52,641 bases of DNA, taken from the NCBI GenBank assembly GCA_043779185.1, contig JAYWEQ010000028.1, positions 1 to 52,641 of the forward strand, written 5' to 3'. Both the position numbers and the translations under genes were made by a program. Shown piece after piece: positions 40,883-48,529 of this stretch (positions are counted from its first letter, which is position 1; each line of letters opens with the position of its first letter). The notes under the pieces were generated by a model that saw nothing but the letters and a program-made list of their open reading frames with translations, had not been told where the DNA came from and did no database searches. The stretch comes from JAYWDA01 sp043779185. GTDB lineage: Bacteria; Bdellovibrionota; Bdellovibrionia; Bdellovibrionales; Bdellovibrionaceae.

Positions 40883-41512
40883 TTATTTTGAAAGCAGCTG
40901 GGGCTCGGTGACCGAATCCCTAGAAGGGTCTTTTTGTTTAGTTTTTGGGACTGACAAGTCTTCGCTTTGAACATCTTTAGAATTTTTAGACAGAGCTTTC
41001 TTTTCAGGGAATTGCTGTCGAACTCGTGTGAGGGTTTTTTTGATTTTTCCTTGCAATGAAAATTCTTTTTCCATTTCATCCAATGATTTAATTTCAATAC
41101 GTTGGTATTTACGTTCTTTGATCAAACCTTTTTCAGGATATCGGTAATTTAAAATGGCAATATGCTCGTCATAATCCTTGATCGAAGTTTGCATCTCTTT
41201 GTATTCCGATTTCATCTCATTAAAAATTTCTAAAGATTTTTTGTTGTCTTTAAGACCTTGTTTTTCAGAGACCAGTCTTTTTAGAATTTCTTTTTTAGCT
41301 GAAATCTTAGTTTTTAATCCCATCAGGCGCGCTTGCAGATCCAAAACTTCTTGCTGAGACGTTGCCTTTTCATCTTTGATCGGGCCTGCCGCCTTGCCCG
41401 CTTCTGTGGGCTTAGCGCCTTCAGCGGGAGCGGGTGAACCTTCGCCTTCCTGGGCAAAAGCTGCTTCCATCGAAAGCAGACAGAATAAACAGGTAAGAAT
41501 GATTCGTTTCAT
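40883..41512 (-). CDS. Secreted coiled-coil protein of unknown function
   Basis: The start is ATG 41512 (MKRIILTCLFCLLSMEAAFAQ), with GAGGTGA 6 bases before; the Shine-Dalgarno sequence overlaps the stop of the zinc-ribbon gene. Signal peptide cleavage is expected after AFAQ or AFA. The 209-residue protein has an Ala/Pro/Glu/Gly-rich linker, then a helix-forming region of about 100 residues (QQEVLDLQARLMGLKTKISAKKEILKRLVSEK onward, positions about 52-120) with coiled-coil heptads, and a basic, Ser/Lys-rich tail. It lies at the end of the trmL-secA-zinc-ribbon run. I do not recognise a family; periplasmic location is the best inference. Confidence 0.68.
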   Translation of the reverse strand: MKRIILTCLFCLLSMEAAFAQEGEGSPAPAEGAKPTEAGKAAGPIKDEKATSQQEVLDLQARLMGLKTKISAKKEILKRLVSEKQGLKDNKKSLEIFNEMKSEYKEMQTSIKDYDEHIAILNYRYPEKGLIKERKYQRIEIKSLDEMEKEFSLQGKIKKTLTRVRQQFPEKKALSKNSKDVQSEDLSVPKTKQKDPSRDSVTEPQLLSK

Positions 41513-41522
41513 TGTGATCACC

Positions 41523-42101
41523 TCAAGACAGAACGTTCTGATTCCACGATACTTCAATTGGCAGATATTTAATTCGATTAATTAAAACCACGGCTTTGGC
41601 AGGACTTAGGTCAAGCAAAGTCAGCGCCCCATTCTGAATTCGACCCATAACCTCTTCAGTATCCCAAGCGAAGTGAGTGTCCGTCAGAGCTTCTTTAATT
41701 TTTTCGCGGGTGTCAGCGATATCAATTCCTTTAATAAAGATGGAATAGGTCAAAGGACCTTCCAATTGCAGGCTATTGCCAAAATCGACAATATCTTTAA
41801 AATCCGGAGTTGCATCCACATGCACGGCCGGCGGCGGAGCGATCGCTTCTGTTGCTAAATCCAAAGGCTGATCCCAGGCTGGGGCAGCTATCAAAGAGTC
41901 GCTGTTTCCCTCGTTGGAATCGATTTCCTTTTGAAAATAATTTTCTTGGGGCGAATTTTTTTCAACGCCGCCCTGAGGCGGCTCTGGAATTCCATCCCAA
42001 CCAACAAAATACACGGCCTGACAAGCGGGACACGTAAACAGTGTCCCGAAGTTTTGTTCCGGAATTTCAATTGAAGAATGGCACTGAGGACAATCTGCCA
42101 A
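41523..42101 (-). CDS. Zinc-ribbon protein, 2 bases after secA
   Basis: A 192-residue protein starting at TTG 42101, supported by AAGGAAAAG about 8 bases upstream inside the secA end. The N-terminus is an MJ0042-type zinc ribbon: CPQCHSSIEIPEQNFG, then FTCPACQAVYFVGWDG. An acidic, Pro/Ala-rich linker (about 45-105) leads to a C-terminal domain of about 75 residues (SIFIKGIDIADTREKIKEAL, GALTLLDLSPAKAVVLINRI, LPIEVSW). No signal or membrane segment is seen. The C-terminal domain is not one I can name; similar proteins probably occur in the same lineage. It is the gene immediately behind secA and likely cotranslated with it. Confidence 0.75.
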   Translation of the reverse strand: MADCPQCHSSIEIPEQNFGTLFTCPACQAVYFVGWDGIPEPPQGGVEKNSPQENYFQKEIDSNEGNSDSLIAAPAWDQPLDLATEAIAPPPAVHVDATPDFKDIVDFGNSLQLEGPLTYSIFIKGIDIADTREKIKEALTDTHFAWDTEEVMGRIQNGALTLLDLSPAKAVVLINRIKYLPIEVSWNQNVLS

Positions 42102-42103
42102 AT

Positions 42104-44821
42104 TTATCTTTTCCTTACGTCTTTTTCCATTTTACGGCGTTGCGCCCGATTCATTTGTCGATCATCCATATCACGTGGAGATCCCATGGACATTCTTCCC
42201 CGTGCCGGCGCTTCAGGCTCAGAATTTTTAGCATGGCTTGATCCGTTGCCATTACCATTACTTTGAGCGGAAGATAAAAATCCCGACGGAGCATCTTCGC
42301 CGCCTTGATAATTTAAGCCCTCAAGATCAGTGTCATCCGGACGAAATTGATTAGCCACTTGGCCCGCCTCATTGGCGACCAATTGCACTTTCATCAATTT
42401 TTCAACAGTGTCGCCGCGGATCGCCGCGTGCAGATTTTCAAAAGCACTGAAGGCTTCCTTTTTATATTCAATCAAAGGATCTTTTTGCGCATATCCGCGA
42501 AGATTGATGCCTTCTTTTAATTTATCGATCACTAACAAATGCTCTTTCCATCTTTGATCGATTGTTTGTAATAAAATCATCTTTAAAATCTGCTCAAAGA
42601 AATTTCCCATCGTGGCTTTTTGTTTTTCAAAAATATCTTTCACATGGGTCTTAATTTCGTCGGTGATCTTTTCAGATTGTAGTGGCAGAGCGCTGAAATC
42701 CAACTTGAAACCAAAAAGCAGTGCTAAGGAATTATTTAAACCTTCTGTGTTCCAGCTTTCAGCTTTAGCTTTTTCTGGCACGTAAGTGTCCAAAAGATTT
42801 GAAACCACATCACTGAGCATGTCTCGGAATGTTTCTTGAACTTCTTTGCCTTCAAGAATTTCACGGCGCATTTGATAAATATTTTTACGCTGCTGATTCA
42901 TGACATCGTCATATTCGATCAAGTTTTTACGGACATCAAAATGATGACCTTCGACTTTACGCTGAGCTTGCTCGATGGAATTTGTCACCCAACGGTGAGT
43001 GATGGCTTCATTCTCATCCATCTTTAACATATCCATTAATTTTTGCATGCGCTCACCGTTAAAGATACGCATCAGGTCGTCTTCTAAAGATAAATAAAAC
43101 TTAGAAGCGCCAGGATCTCCCTGACGACCGGCGCGACCTCGCAACTGATTATCGATCCGTCGCGATTCATGGCGCTCAGTTCCCATAATATAAAGGCCAC
43201 CAGCAGCCACAACGTCGTTTCGATCTTGTTCGCATTGTTTTTTAAACTTTTCCAAAAGCTCTGGGAAATCGGCGGACTCTTCACCTTCGGCGCCAGCTGC
43301 TTTCTTGGCCATGATTTCAGCATTTCCACCAAGCACGATATCTGTTCCACGGCCCGCCATATTTGTGGCGATCGTAATACCTGATTTTCGTCCCGCTTGC
43401 GCAACAATTTCTGCCTCACGCTCATGATGTTTAGCATTTAATACGTCATGGCGAATGCCTTCTTTTTTAAGAAGTGCACTTAAAGTTTCAGATTTTTCGA
43501 TACTGACCGTTCCAACAAGCACGGGCTGCCCCTTGGCATGACATTCTTTGATATCAGTCACGATGGCGTTGTATTTTCCACGCACGGTTTTATAAACGAC
43601 ATCTTCGTGATCAGCTCGCGCAATTTTTTTATTCGTTGGAATAACCACAACTTCAAGGTTGTAGATTTTTTTAAATTCGACCGCTTCTGTGTCCGCGGTT
43701 CCTGTCATGCCCGACATCTTATTGTACATGCGGAAGAAATTTTGAAAGGTAATGGTCGCTAAAGTTTGATTTTCATTTTTAACTTCAACACCTTCTTTGG
43801 CCTCGATGGCTTGATGAAGCCCATCGCTCCATCGGCGGCCTGGCATCAAGCGACCTGTAAATTCATCGACGATAATCACTTCCCCGTCTTTTACCATGTA
43901 CTCAACGTCACGGCGGTACAAATAGTGGGCTTTCAAAGCTTGATACACATGATGCAAAAGTTCGATGTTATGAGCATCGTAAAGGTTATCCAGCTTTAAA
44001 AGCTGCTCGACCATGGCGTTACCTTCTTCAGTCAAAGACGCCGTCTTGGTTTTTTCTTCCATTGTGTAGTGAACATCTTTTTTCAGCGATGGAACAATTT
44101 TATTGATCGTTAAATATTTATCAGTCGACGCTTCGGCGGGGCCTGAAATAATTAATGGCGTTCGCGCTTCATCAATCAAGATTGAATCGCACTCGTCGAC
44201 AATTGCAAAATTATGTTCGCGCTGGACATATTCTTTCAGATCAAATTTCATATTGTCGCGCAGATAATCAAAACCCAATTCGTTATTGGTCGCGTAAGTG
44301 ATATCAGCTCCGTAAGCCGCTTTACGCTCTTCATCCGTCAGTCCATGCACGATAATTCCTGTGGTTAAGCCCAACCAACTGTACAAGCGTCCCATCCATT
44401 CGGAATCGCGGGTCGCCAAATAATCATTCACGGTCACAACGTGAACGCCTTTTTGTGACAAACCATTCAAATAAACAGGCAAAGTTGCGACCAAAGTTTT
44501 ACCTTCACCGGTTCGCATTTCGGCGATGTTACCTTTGTGAAGAACATATCCTCCAATAATCTGAACATCATAGTGGCGCATGCCTAAAACACGGTGCGAA
44601 GCTTCGCGACAAGTTGCAAAAGCTTCTGGCAGAATATCGTCTAAGGTTTCGCCCTTGGCTAGACGGGCTCGCAGCAAAGGCGTTTGCGCTTGCAGCTGCG
44701 AATCTGTCAGCGCTTTCATTTTTTGTTCCAGAGCATTCACTTGATCGACGATGGGCTGAATGCGTTTCATCTCGCGCTCGTGACTAGTACCGAATATTTT
44801 TGCTAAAAAATTTGTTGCCAT
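42104..44821 (-). CDS. secA: Preprotein translocase ATPase SecA
   Basis: A 905-residue SecA. Visible landmarks are Walker A MRTGEGKTLVA (about residue 103), VTVNDYLATRD, the helicase-motif block VDECDSILIDEARTPLIISGP, the preprotein cross-linking domain (about 225-370), NBD2 with TNMAGRGTDIVLGG and RGRAGRQGDPG, and the helical scaffold/wing domain. It ends MNRAQRRKMEKDVRKR with a Gly/Asn/Ser/Arg-rich linker and lacks the C-terminal zinc-binding CxCxSGx8CH motif found in many SecA proteins. No Shine-Dalgarno sequence precedes the ATG; the upstream 85 bases form an inverted repeat (44825-44907). SecA drives Sec-dependent export. Confidence 0.97.
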   Translation of the reverse strand: MATNFLAKIFGTSHEREMKRIQPIVDQVNALEQKMKALTDSQLQAQTPLLRARLAKGETLDDILPEAFATCREASHRVLGMRHYDVQIIGGYVLHKGNIAEMRTGEGKTLVATLPVYLNGLSQKGVHVVTVNDYLATRDSEWMGRLYSWLGLTTGIIVHGLTDEERKAAYGADITYATNNELGFDYLRDNMKFDLKEYVQREHNFAIVDECDSILIDEARTPLIISGPAEASTDKYLTINKIVPSLKKDVHYTMEEKTKTASLTEEGNAMVEQLLKLDNLYDAHNIELLHHVYQALKAHYLYRRDVEYMVKDGEVIIVDEFTGRLMPGRRWSDGLHQAIEAKEGVEVKNENQTLATITFQNFFRMYNKMSGMTGTADTEAVEFKKIYNLEVVVIPTNKKIARADHEDVVYKTVRGKYNAIVTDIKECHAKGQPVLVGTVSIEKSETLSALLKKEGIRHDVLNAKHHEREAEIVAQAGRKSGITIATNMAGRGTDIVLGGNAEIMAKKAAGAEGEESADFPELLEKFKKQCEQDRNDVVAAGGLYIMGTERHESRRIDNQLRGRAGRQGDPGASKFYLSLEDDLMRIFNGERMQKLMDMLKMDENEAITHRWVTNSIEQAQRKVEGHHFDVRKNLIEYDDVMNQQRKNIYQMRREILEGKEVQETFRDMLSDVVSNLLDTYVPEKAKAESWNTEGLNNSLALLFGFKLDFSALPLQSEKITDEIKTHVKDIFEKQKATMGNFFEQILKMILLQTIDQRWKEHLLVIDKLKEGINLRGYAQKDPLIEYKKEAFSAFENLHAAIRGDTVEKLMKVQLVANEAGQVANQFRPDDTDLEGLNYQGGEDAPSGFLSSAQSNGNGNGSSHAKNSEPEAPARGRMSMGSPRDMDDRQMNRAQRRKMEKDVRKR

Positions 44822-44824
44822 AGA

Positions 44825-44907
44825 GGGGCAGAATATTATTGCGCCGGTAAAATCGCAACAAAGCTGAGTGATTCAGGGAATTTGACTCACGATAGCAATA
44901 ATGCCCC
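44825..44907 (-). promoter_or_regulatory. Possible structured leader of secA (long inverted repeat)
   Basis: On the minus strand, between trmL and secA, GGGGCATTATTGC (44907-44895) is the reverse complement of the GCAATAA...TGCCCC sequence just before the secA start (44842-44825) apart from a 5-base bulge. Between them lies a smaller imperfect hairpin TGAGT...ACTCA (44862-44886 region). The secA ATG (44821-44819) follows the right arm by 3 bases and the arm holds the place where a Shine-Dalgarno would be, so pairing could hide the start. Nothing like SecM is encoded here. Regulatory function is inferred. Confidence 0.4.
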
Positions 44908-44913
44908 ACGACT

Positions 44914-45393
44914 TTAGACGGAGATTTGCAGCTGACGGACACCTTCGTAGGCAACAATCGCGACCGAGGTGGCCAAATTCAGACTGCGAGCCGGCCCCAA
45001 AAGTGGAATTGTCACGGCCTGCTGCGGATTTTGGTGAATCAGCTGAGGATCCAAGCCCTTGGTTTCTTTTCCAAACACCAACCAATCGCCTTTTTGAAAT
45101 TGCACATCGGTGTAGTTTCTTTTCGCCTTGGTGGACAGATAAAACACTCTGGAAGGATCTTCCACTAAGGACCACCAGCTTTGAAAATCAGAGTGCATTT
45201 GCCAAGTTAAATGGGGCCAGTAATCTAAGCCGGCCCTTTTTAACTGGGTGTCATTGATTTCAAAACCGAGCGGTCCGACCAAATGCAATTCACACCGGGT
45301 GGCTACACAAGTGCGACCAATATTTCCGGTGTTTTGCGGAATTTCAGGCTCGATCAGGACAATTCGAAAAAGATTTGAAATTTCTTTATCCAA
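44914..45393 (-). CDS. trmL: tRNA (cytidine(34)-2'-O)-methyltransferase TrmL
   Basis: A 159-residue SPOUT-family methyltransferase. The signature blocks are RIVLIEPEIPQNTGNIGRTC near the N-terminus, LHLVGPLGF, KRAGLDYWPHL, the knot motif LVFGKETKGLDPQLI, and IPLLGPARSLNLATSVAIVAYEGVRQL (about residues 128-154). It methylates the 2'-hydroxyl of the wobble base of tRNA-Leu in E. coli. The start is TTG 45393, overlapping the stop of the upstream cyclotransferase-like gene by 8 bases; the match to known N-termini begins right there. It lies 92 bases upstream of secA. Confidence 0.9.
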   Translation of the reverse strand: MDKEISNLFRIVLIEPEIPQNTGNIGRTCVATRCELHLVGPLGFEINDTQLKRAGLDYWPHLTWQMHSDFQSWWSLVEDPSRVFYLSTKAKRNYTDVQFQKGDWLVFGKETKGLDPQLIHQNPQQAVTIPLLGPARSLNLATSVAIVAYEGVRQLQISV

Positions 45394-45988
45394 GATAGCG
45401 ATAAACTTCCTGGCCTAATTTTGAAAGGGCCAATCTGCGACCTTTATCAACAATCAGTTCTAATCCCATCAGCTCGCGATACAGGGCCATATCGTTGATC
45501 GGAATAATATCACGGCCCGTCGCCGCGCCTAGTTTCTGAATATAAGCCCGTTGTCTTGGGTTCAATTTTTCAGTGAAAAGTGGCAGCGTCTTCATATCCA
45601 GCATCCAATTTCCACCAGCAATCACGACAGCTGTCGTTGGCAGTTTTTTGGGATTTAGATAATAGGCCCAGACCGTTTCGCTGGCGGCGCCCCCGTCTGT
45701 CGCCGCTGTGGCTTCCTGCCTCAAATAAAGGCTTTTATCAGGAAACATCGGATTGTAGCCGAAAAATTCATCTAGCATGGCTAACAGAATTTCGCTGGTT
45801 TTGAGCTCTAAAATCTGTCCTGGGATCAGATCCTCGCCCTGATTAACTGCAACTGGATATCCTACCTTTAAACGATAGGCCGTCCCCTGAATCCAACCTG
45901 GCTTGTGGGCGTCTACAAAGGCAGAGATCTTATCAAAGTGGATCATGCCCTCATAAATAGAACCATAAGCAAAAACTTTTGTCGTCAT
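45386..45988 (-). CDS. Gamma-glutamylcyclotransferase-like protein
   Basis: The start is ATG 45988 (MTTKVFAYGSIYEGMI), with GAGGGGGA before it; a longer upstream frame is unsupported. Of 200 residues, about 1-130 form the GGCT/AIG2-like fold: FAYGS at the glutamate-binding loop, GTAYRLKVGYPVAV, and LLAMLDEFFGYNP. In active enzymes the last motif reads LDxxEG; here the Glu position is Phe76. The C-terminal 70 residues are helical (TEKLNPRQRAYIQKLGAATG, then ALYRELMGLELIVDKGRRLALSKLG), with a winged-helix-like look. Reaction is therefore uncertain. It precedes trmL with an 8-base overlap. Confidence 0.7.
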   Translation of the reverse strand: MTTKVFAYGSIYEGMIHFDKISAFVDAHKPGWIQGTAYRLKVGYPVAVNQGEDLIPGQILELKTSEILLAMLDEFFGYNPMFPDKSLYLRQEATAATDGGAASETVWAYYLNPKKLPTTAVVIAGGNWMLDMKTLPLFTEKLNPRQRAYIQKLGAATGRDIIPINDMALYRELMGLELIVDKGRRLALSKLGQEVYRYLG

Positions 45989-46202
45989 ATTCCCCCTCGA
46001 GTACGGCGGCTCAATTTTTTTGCGCAAAAGGGAGTTATCAAAAAACCACAGGTTCCGCAATAGGTGTCGCTTTCATGACACAGAATTTTTGCCTTGATTT
46101 TAGCATTTTGTTTTGCGTTAGGCCTGATTTTTATCTCAGATGCTGCTTGGAAGAAAAGCCTCTTTTTGCTATCTTCGTTTAAACCACGGGTTCATTAAAA
46201 CA

Positions 46203-46541
46203 GTGAAAAAAATCGAAGCCATTATAAAACCGTTTAAACTCGACGATGTCGTTGAAGCCCTGTCAGAGGCCGGCGTTGAAGGCGTGTCTGTGACTGAAAT
46301 TCGCGGCTTTGGCCGACAAAAAGGGCGCACTGAAATTTATAAAGGCGCTGAATACGTGGTCGACTTTTTACCAAAAATTAAAATTGAAGTGGTGGTGCCC
46401 GCCAGCTTGGCCGCTGCAGTTGTGAACGCCATTGAAAAATCAGCTCGAACCGGAAAAATTGGCGATGGAAAAATCTTTGTAACAACGGTGGAAACAGCCG
46501 TTCGTATTCGCACCGGTGAGCGGGATGAAAGTGCACTTTAA
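46203..46541 (+). CDS. glnB: Nitrogen regulatory protein PII
   Basis: The start is GTG 46203 (MKKIEAIIKPFKLDDV), giving the usual 112 residues; the longer frame has no support. Almost the entire family signature is present: the T-loop RGFGRQKGRTEIYKGAEYVV with the uridylylatable Tyr51, DFLPKIKIEVVVP, the Walker-like B loop TGKIGDGKIFV and IRTGERDESAL at the end. PII senses ATP/ADP and 2-oxoglutarate and controls glutamine synthetase, ammonium transport and nitrogen genes. glnA follows 33 bases downstream. The ribosome-binding site is weak. No convincing sigma-54 promoter was found upstream. Confidence 0.95.
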   Translation: MKKIEAIIKPFKLDDVVEALSEAGVEGVSVTEIRGFGRQKGRTEIYKGAEYVVDFLPKIKIEVVVPASLAAAVVNAIEKSARTGKIGDGKIFVTTVETAVRIRTGERDESAL

Positions 46542-46574
46542 AAACTAAAATCGCCTGACGGCGGGGAGGAAGAC

Positions 46575-47990
46575 ATGAAAGCACAAGAAGCAATGGCCTA
46601 CGGAAAAGAAAAAGGTGCCAAAATGGTGGACTTCAAGTTTTGTGACTTGATAGGCGCTTGGCAACATTTGACAATTCCTTTTTCAGAACTTTCAGCTGAC
46701 ACCTTCGAAAATGGCGTGGCCTTCGACGGCAGCTCTATTCGCGGCTGGAGAGGCATCGAAGAATCAGATATGATTATTCGCCCTGATCCTGAAAGTGCTC
46801 GCATGGATCCTTTCATGCAAGTTCCAACTTTGTCTTTAACTTGTGATGTTTGTCTTCCTGAAACTCTTGAGCCTTATGACCGTGATCCTCGGCAAATTGT
46901 GAAGCGGGCGATTTCTTATCTTCAGTCCACGGGGATCGCTGACACGGCTTTCTTTGGCCCTGAAGCTGAGTTCTTTATTTTCGACGATATCCGCTTTGAA
47001 CAAACCAATAATAGCGGCTTTTATATGATTGATTCTGCCGAAGGAACTTGGAATACAGGTCGTGATGAAGGCGGTTCTAACTTAGGCTATAAACCTCGGC
47101 ACAAAGAGGGCTATTTTCCCGTTCTTCCAACCGATTCCATGCATGATTTGCGAACCGAAATGTGCCTAGAGCTTGAGCGTTTAGGAATCACCGTTGAGCG
47201 CCATCATCATGAAGTCGCCTCTGCCGGCCAAATGGAAATCAATTTCCGCTTTGAAGATGCTTTGCACATGGGTGACACCATGATGTGGTTTAAATATGTG
47301 GTTAAAAACGTGGCTCGTCGTCATGGGAAAACGGTCACGTTTATGCCAAAACCGTTGTTCGGCGATAATGGCTCGGGCATGCATATGCACGTTTCGTTAT
47401 GGAAAGATGGGAAAAATCTTTTTGCAGGAAATAAATATGCAGGGCTTTCTGAGATGGCGCTTCATTACATTGGTGGCGTTTTAAAACATGCTCCAGCCCT
47501 TTGCGGACTGATCAATCCAACGACCAACTCTTACAAACGCTTAGTTCCTGGTTTCGAGGCGCCGATTAAATTGGCTTACAGCTTTAAAAACAGATCTGCG
47601 GCAATTCGGATTCCAAATTCAGGTCCAAATCCAAAAGCCAAACGGATCGAGTTCAGAACTCCAGATCCTTCGGCCAACATTTATTTAGCCGAAGCGGCTG
47701 TCCTCATGGCTGGGCTTGATGGAATCATTAATAAGATTCATCCAGGCGATCCACTGGACAAAGATATTTATGGCTTGCCTCCTCAAGAAGCGGCAAAAAT
47801 CCCCTCGATTCCTGGAACTTTGGAAGAAAGCTTAATGGCTCTTCGCGAAGGTGGAAGCTTCCTTAAAAAAGGCAATGTGTTCAGCGAAGACCTCTTGGAC
47901 ACTTGGATCAACTATAAAATTGACAAAGAAATTCGCCCCGTCCAACAACGGCCTGTTCCTTACGAATTTCACCTGTATTACGATATCTAG
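46575..47990 (+). CDS. glnA: Glutamine synthetase type I
   Basis: A 471-residue GSI-type enzyme. Visible motifs are FDGSSIRGWRGIEESDM, FFGPEAEFFIFD, the Glu/His metal sites in MEINFR and GSGMHMHVSLWKDGK, NSYKRLVPGFEAPIKLAYSF (loop with Glu327-type catalytic residue) and IPNSGPNPKAKRIEFRTPDPSANIYLA. The Tyr of the adenylylation loop (DKDIYGLPP) is conserved, so adenylylation by GlnE is possible. GGGGAGGAAG precedes the ATG by 3-8 bases. It makes glutamine from glutamate, ammonia and ATP. It is cotranscribed with glnB and ends at a strong terminator. Confidence 0.97.
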   Translation: MKAQEAMAYGKEKGAKMVDFKFCDLIGAWQHLTIPFSELSADTFENGVAFDGSSIRGWRGIEESDMIIRPDPESARMDPFMQVPTLSLTCDVCLPETLEPYDRDPRQIVKRAISYLQSTGIADTAFFGPEAEFFIFDDIRFEQTNNSGFYMIDSAEGTWNTGRDEGGSNLGYKPRHKEGYFPVLPTDSMHDLRTEMCLELERLGITVERHHHEVASAGQMEINFRFEDALHMGDTMMWFKYVVKNVARRHGKTVTFMPKPLFGDNGSGMHMHVSLWKDGKNLFAGNKYAGLSEMALHYIGGVLKHAPALCGLINPTTNSYKRLVPGFEAPIKLAYSFKNRSAAIRIPNSGPNPKAKRIEFRTPDPSANIYLAEAAVLMAGLDGIINKIHPGDPLDKDIYGLPPQEAAKIPSIPGTLEESLMALREGGSFLKKGNVFSEDLLDTWINYKIDKEIRPVQQRPVPYEFHLYYDI

Positions 47991-48015
47991 ATCGCAAGCT
48001 TCACGTTTTTTCGAC

Positions 48016-48046
48016 AAGGCGAGCCTTAACAGCTCGCCTTTTTTTT
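48016..48046 (+). terminator. Strong intrinsic terminator after glnA
   Basis: A perfect 9-bp stem AAGGCGAGC/GCTCGCCTT with a 7-base loop (48016-48040) is followed by a run of T to 48046. This is a textbook intrinsic terminator ending the glnB-glnA transcript, and it separates that operon from the GcvH-like gene. Confidence 0.9.
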
Positions 48047-48112
48047 AGCTTTTACTTGCTGGCTATTTAAATCATAGTTAAAACTAAAGCCTTAGATTTT
48101 CGAGGAGTCCTT

Positions 48113-48529
48113 ATGAGTGAATTGGCCGGCGAAGTTAGAAATTTCATGGGTTATATGTGGTACAAAAAAGAAAATGGCATTGTGACCATTGGAATCAATG
48201 AAACTGCCCTTGAAGATTTTGAAGAAATCCTATCGATTGACCTGCCTCCTGAAGGCGAAAAAATCGAATCAGACACCGTTCTTGGCACCATAGAAACCGA
48301 TGACGGGCCGTTAGATATTTATTCTCCGGTCGATGGCGTTGTGACTGAAATCAATTCGCAAGTGATCGAGTCTCCTGAGCTGATTCAAGATGATCCTATG
48401 GAAGAAGGCTGGCTGATCAAAATCGAAACATCTGACGATCTTGATGATGAAGATGACGAGGATGAAGACGACGAAGATGATGAGGACGACGACGACGACG
48501 AGGAAAAAGCTTACGAAGACGAGGGTTGA
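48113..48529 (+). CDS. GcvH-like lipoyl-domain protein lacking the lipoyl lysine, with polyacidic tail
   Basis: A 138-residue protein preceded by GAGGAG. Residues about 15-105 follow the glycine-cleavage H-protein pattern: IVTIGINETALEDFEEI, LDIYSPVDGVVTEINSQV, ESPELIQDDPMEEGWLIKI. The lipoylated Lys of GcvH lies six residues before the Tyr of the YxP motif (ESVKAxSDxY); the matching place here, D64 in IETDDGPLDIY, is Asp, and no Lys is nearby. It cannot be lipoylated in the normal way. The tail, residues 108-138, is 26 of 31 Asp/Glu. GcvP/GcvT are not in the window. The function is unknown. Its 3' DNA overlaps the start of the EamA gene. Confidence 0.75.
   Translation: MSELAGEVRNFMGYMWYKKENGIVTIGINETALEDFEEILSIDLPPEGEKIESDTVLGTIETDDGPLDIYSPVDGVVTEINSQVIESPELIQDDPMEEGWLIKIETSDDLDDEDDEDEDDEDDEDDDDDEEKAYEDEG

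Noticed and set aside
40905..40915. TCGGTGACCGA palindrome
   Set aside because: Lies inside the coiled-coil gene's coding sequence near its stop; no regulatory context.
46061..46202. Possible sigma-54 promoter upstream of glnB
   Set aside because: No GG-N10-GC arrangement was found in the region, so no call was made.
48441..48510. Gac/gat tandem repeat as a CRISPR or microsatellite element
   Set aside because: It is the in-frame Asp/Glu coding repeat of the GcvH-like protein's tail; no spacer structure.
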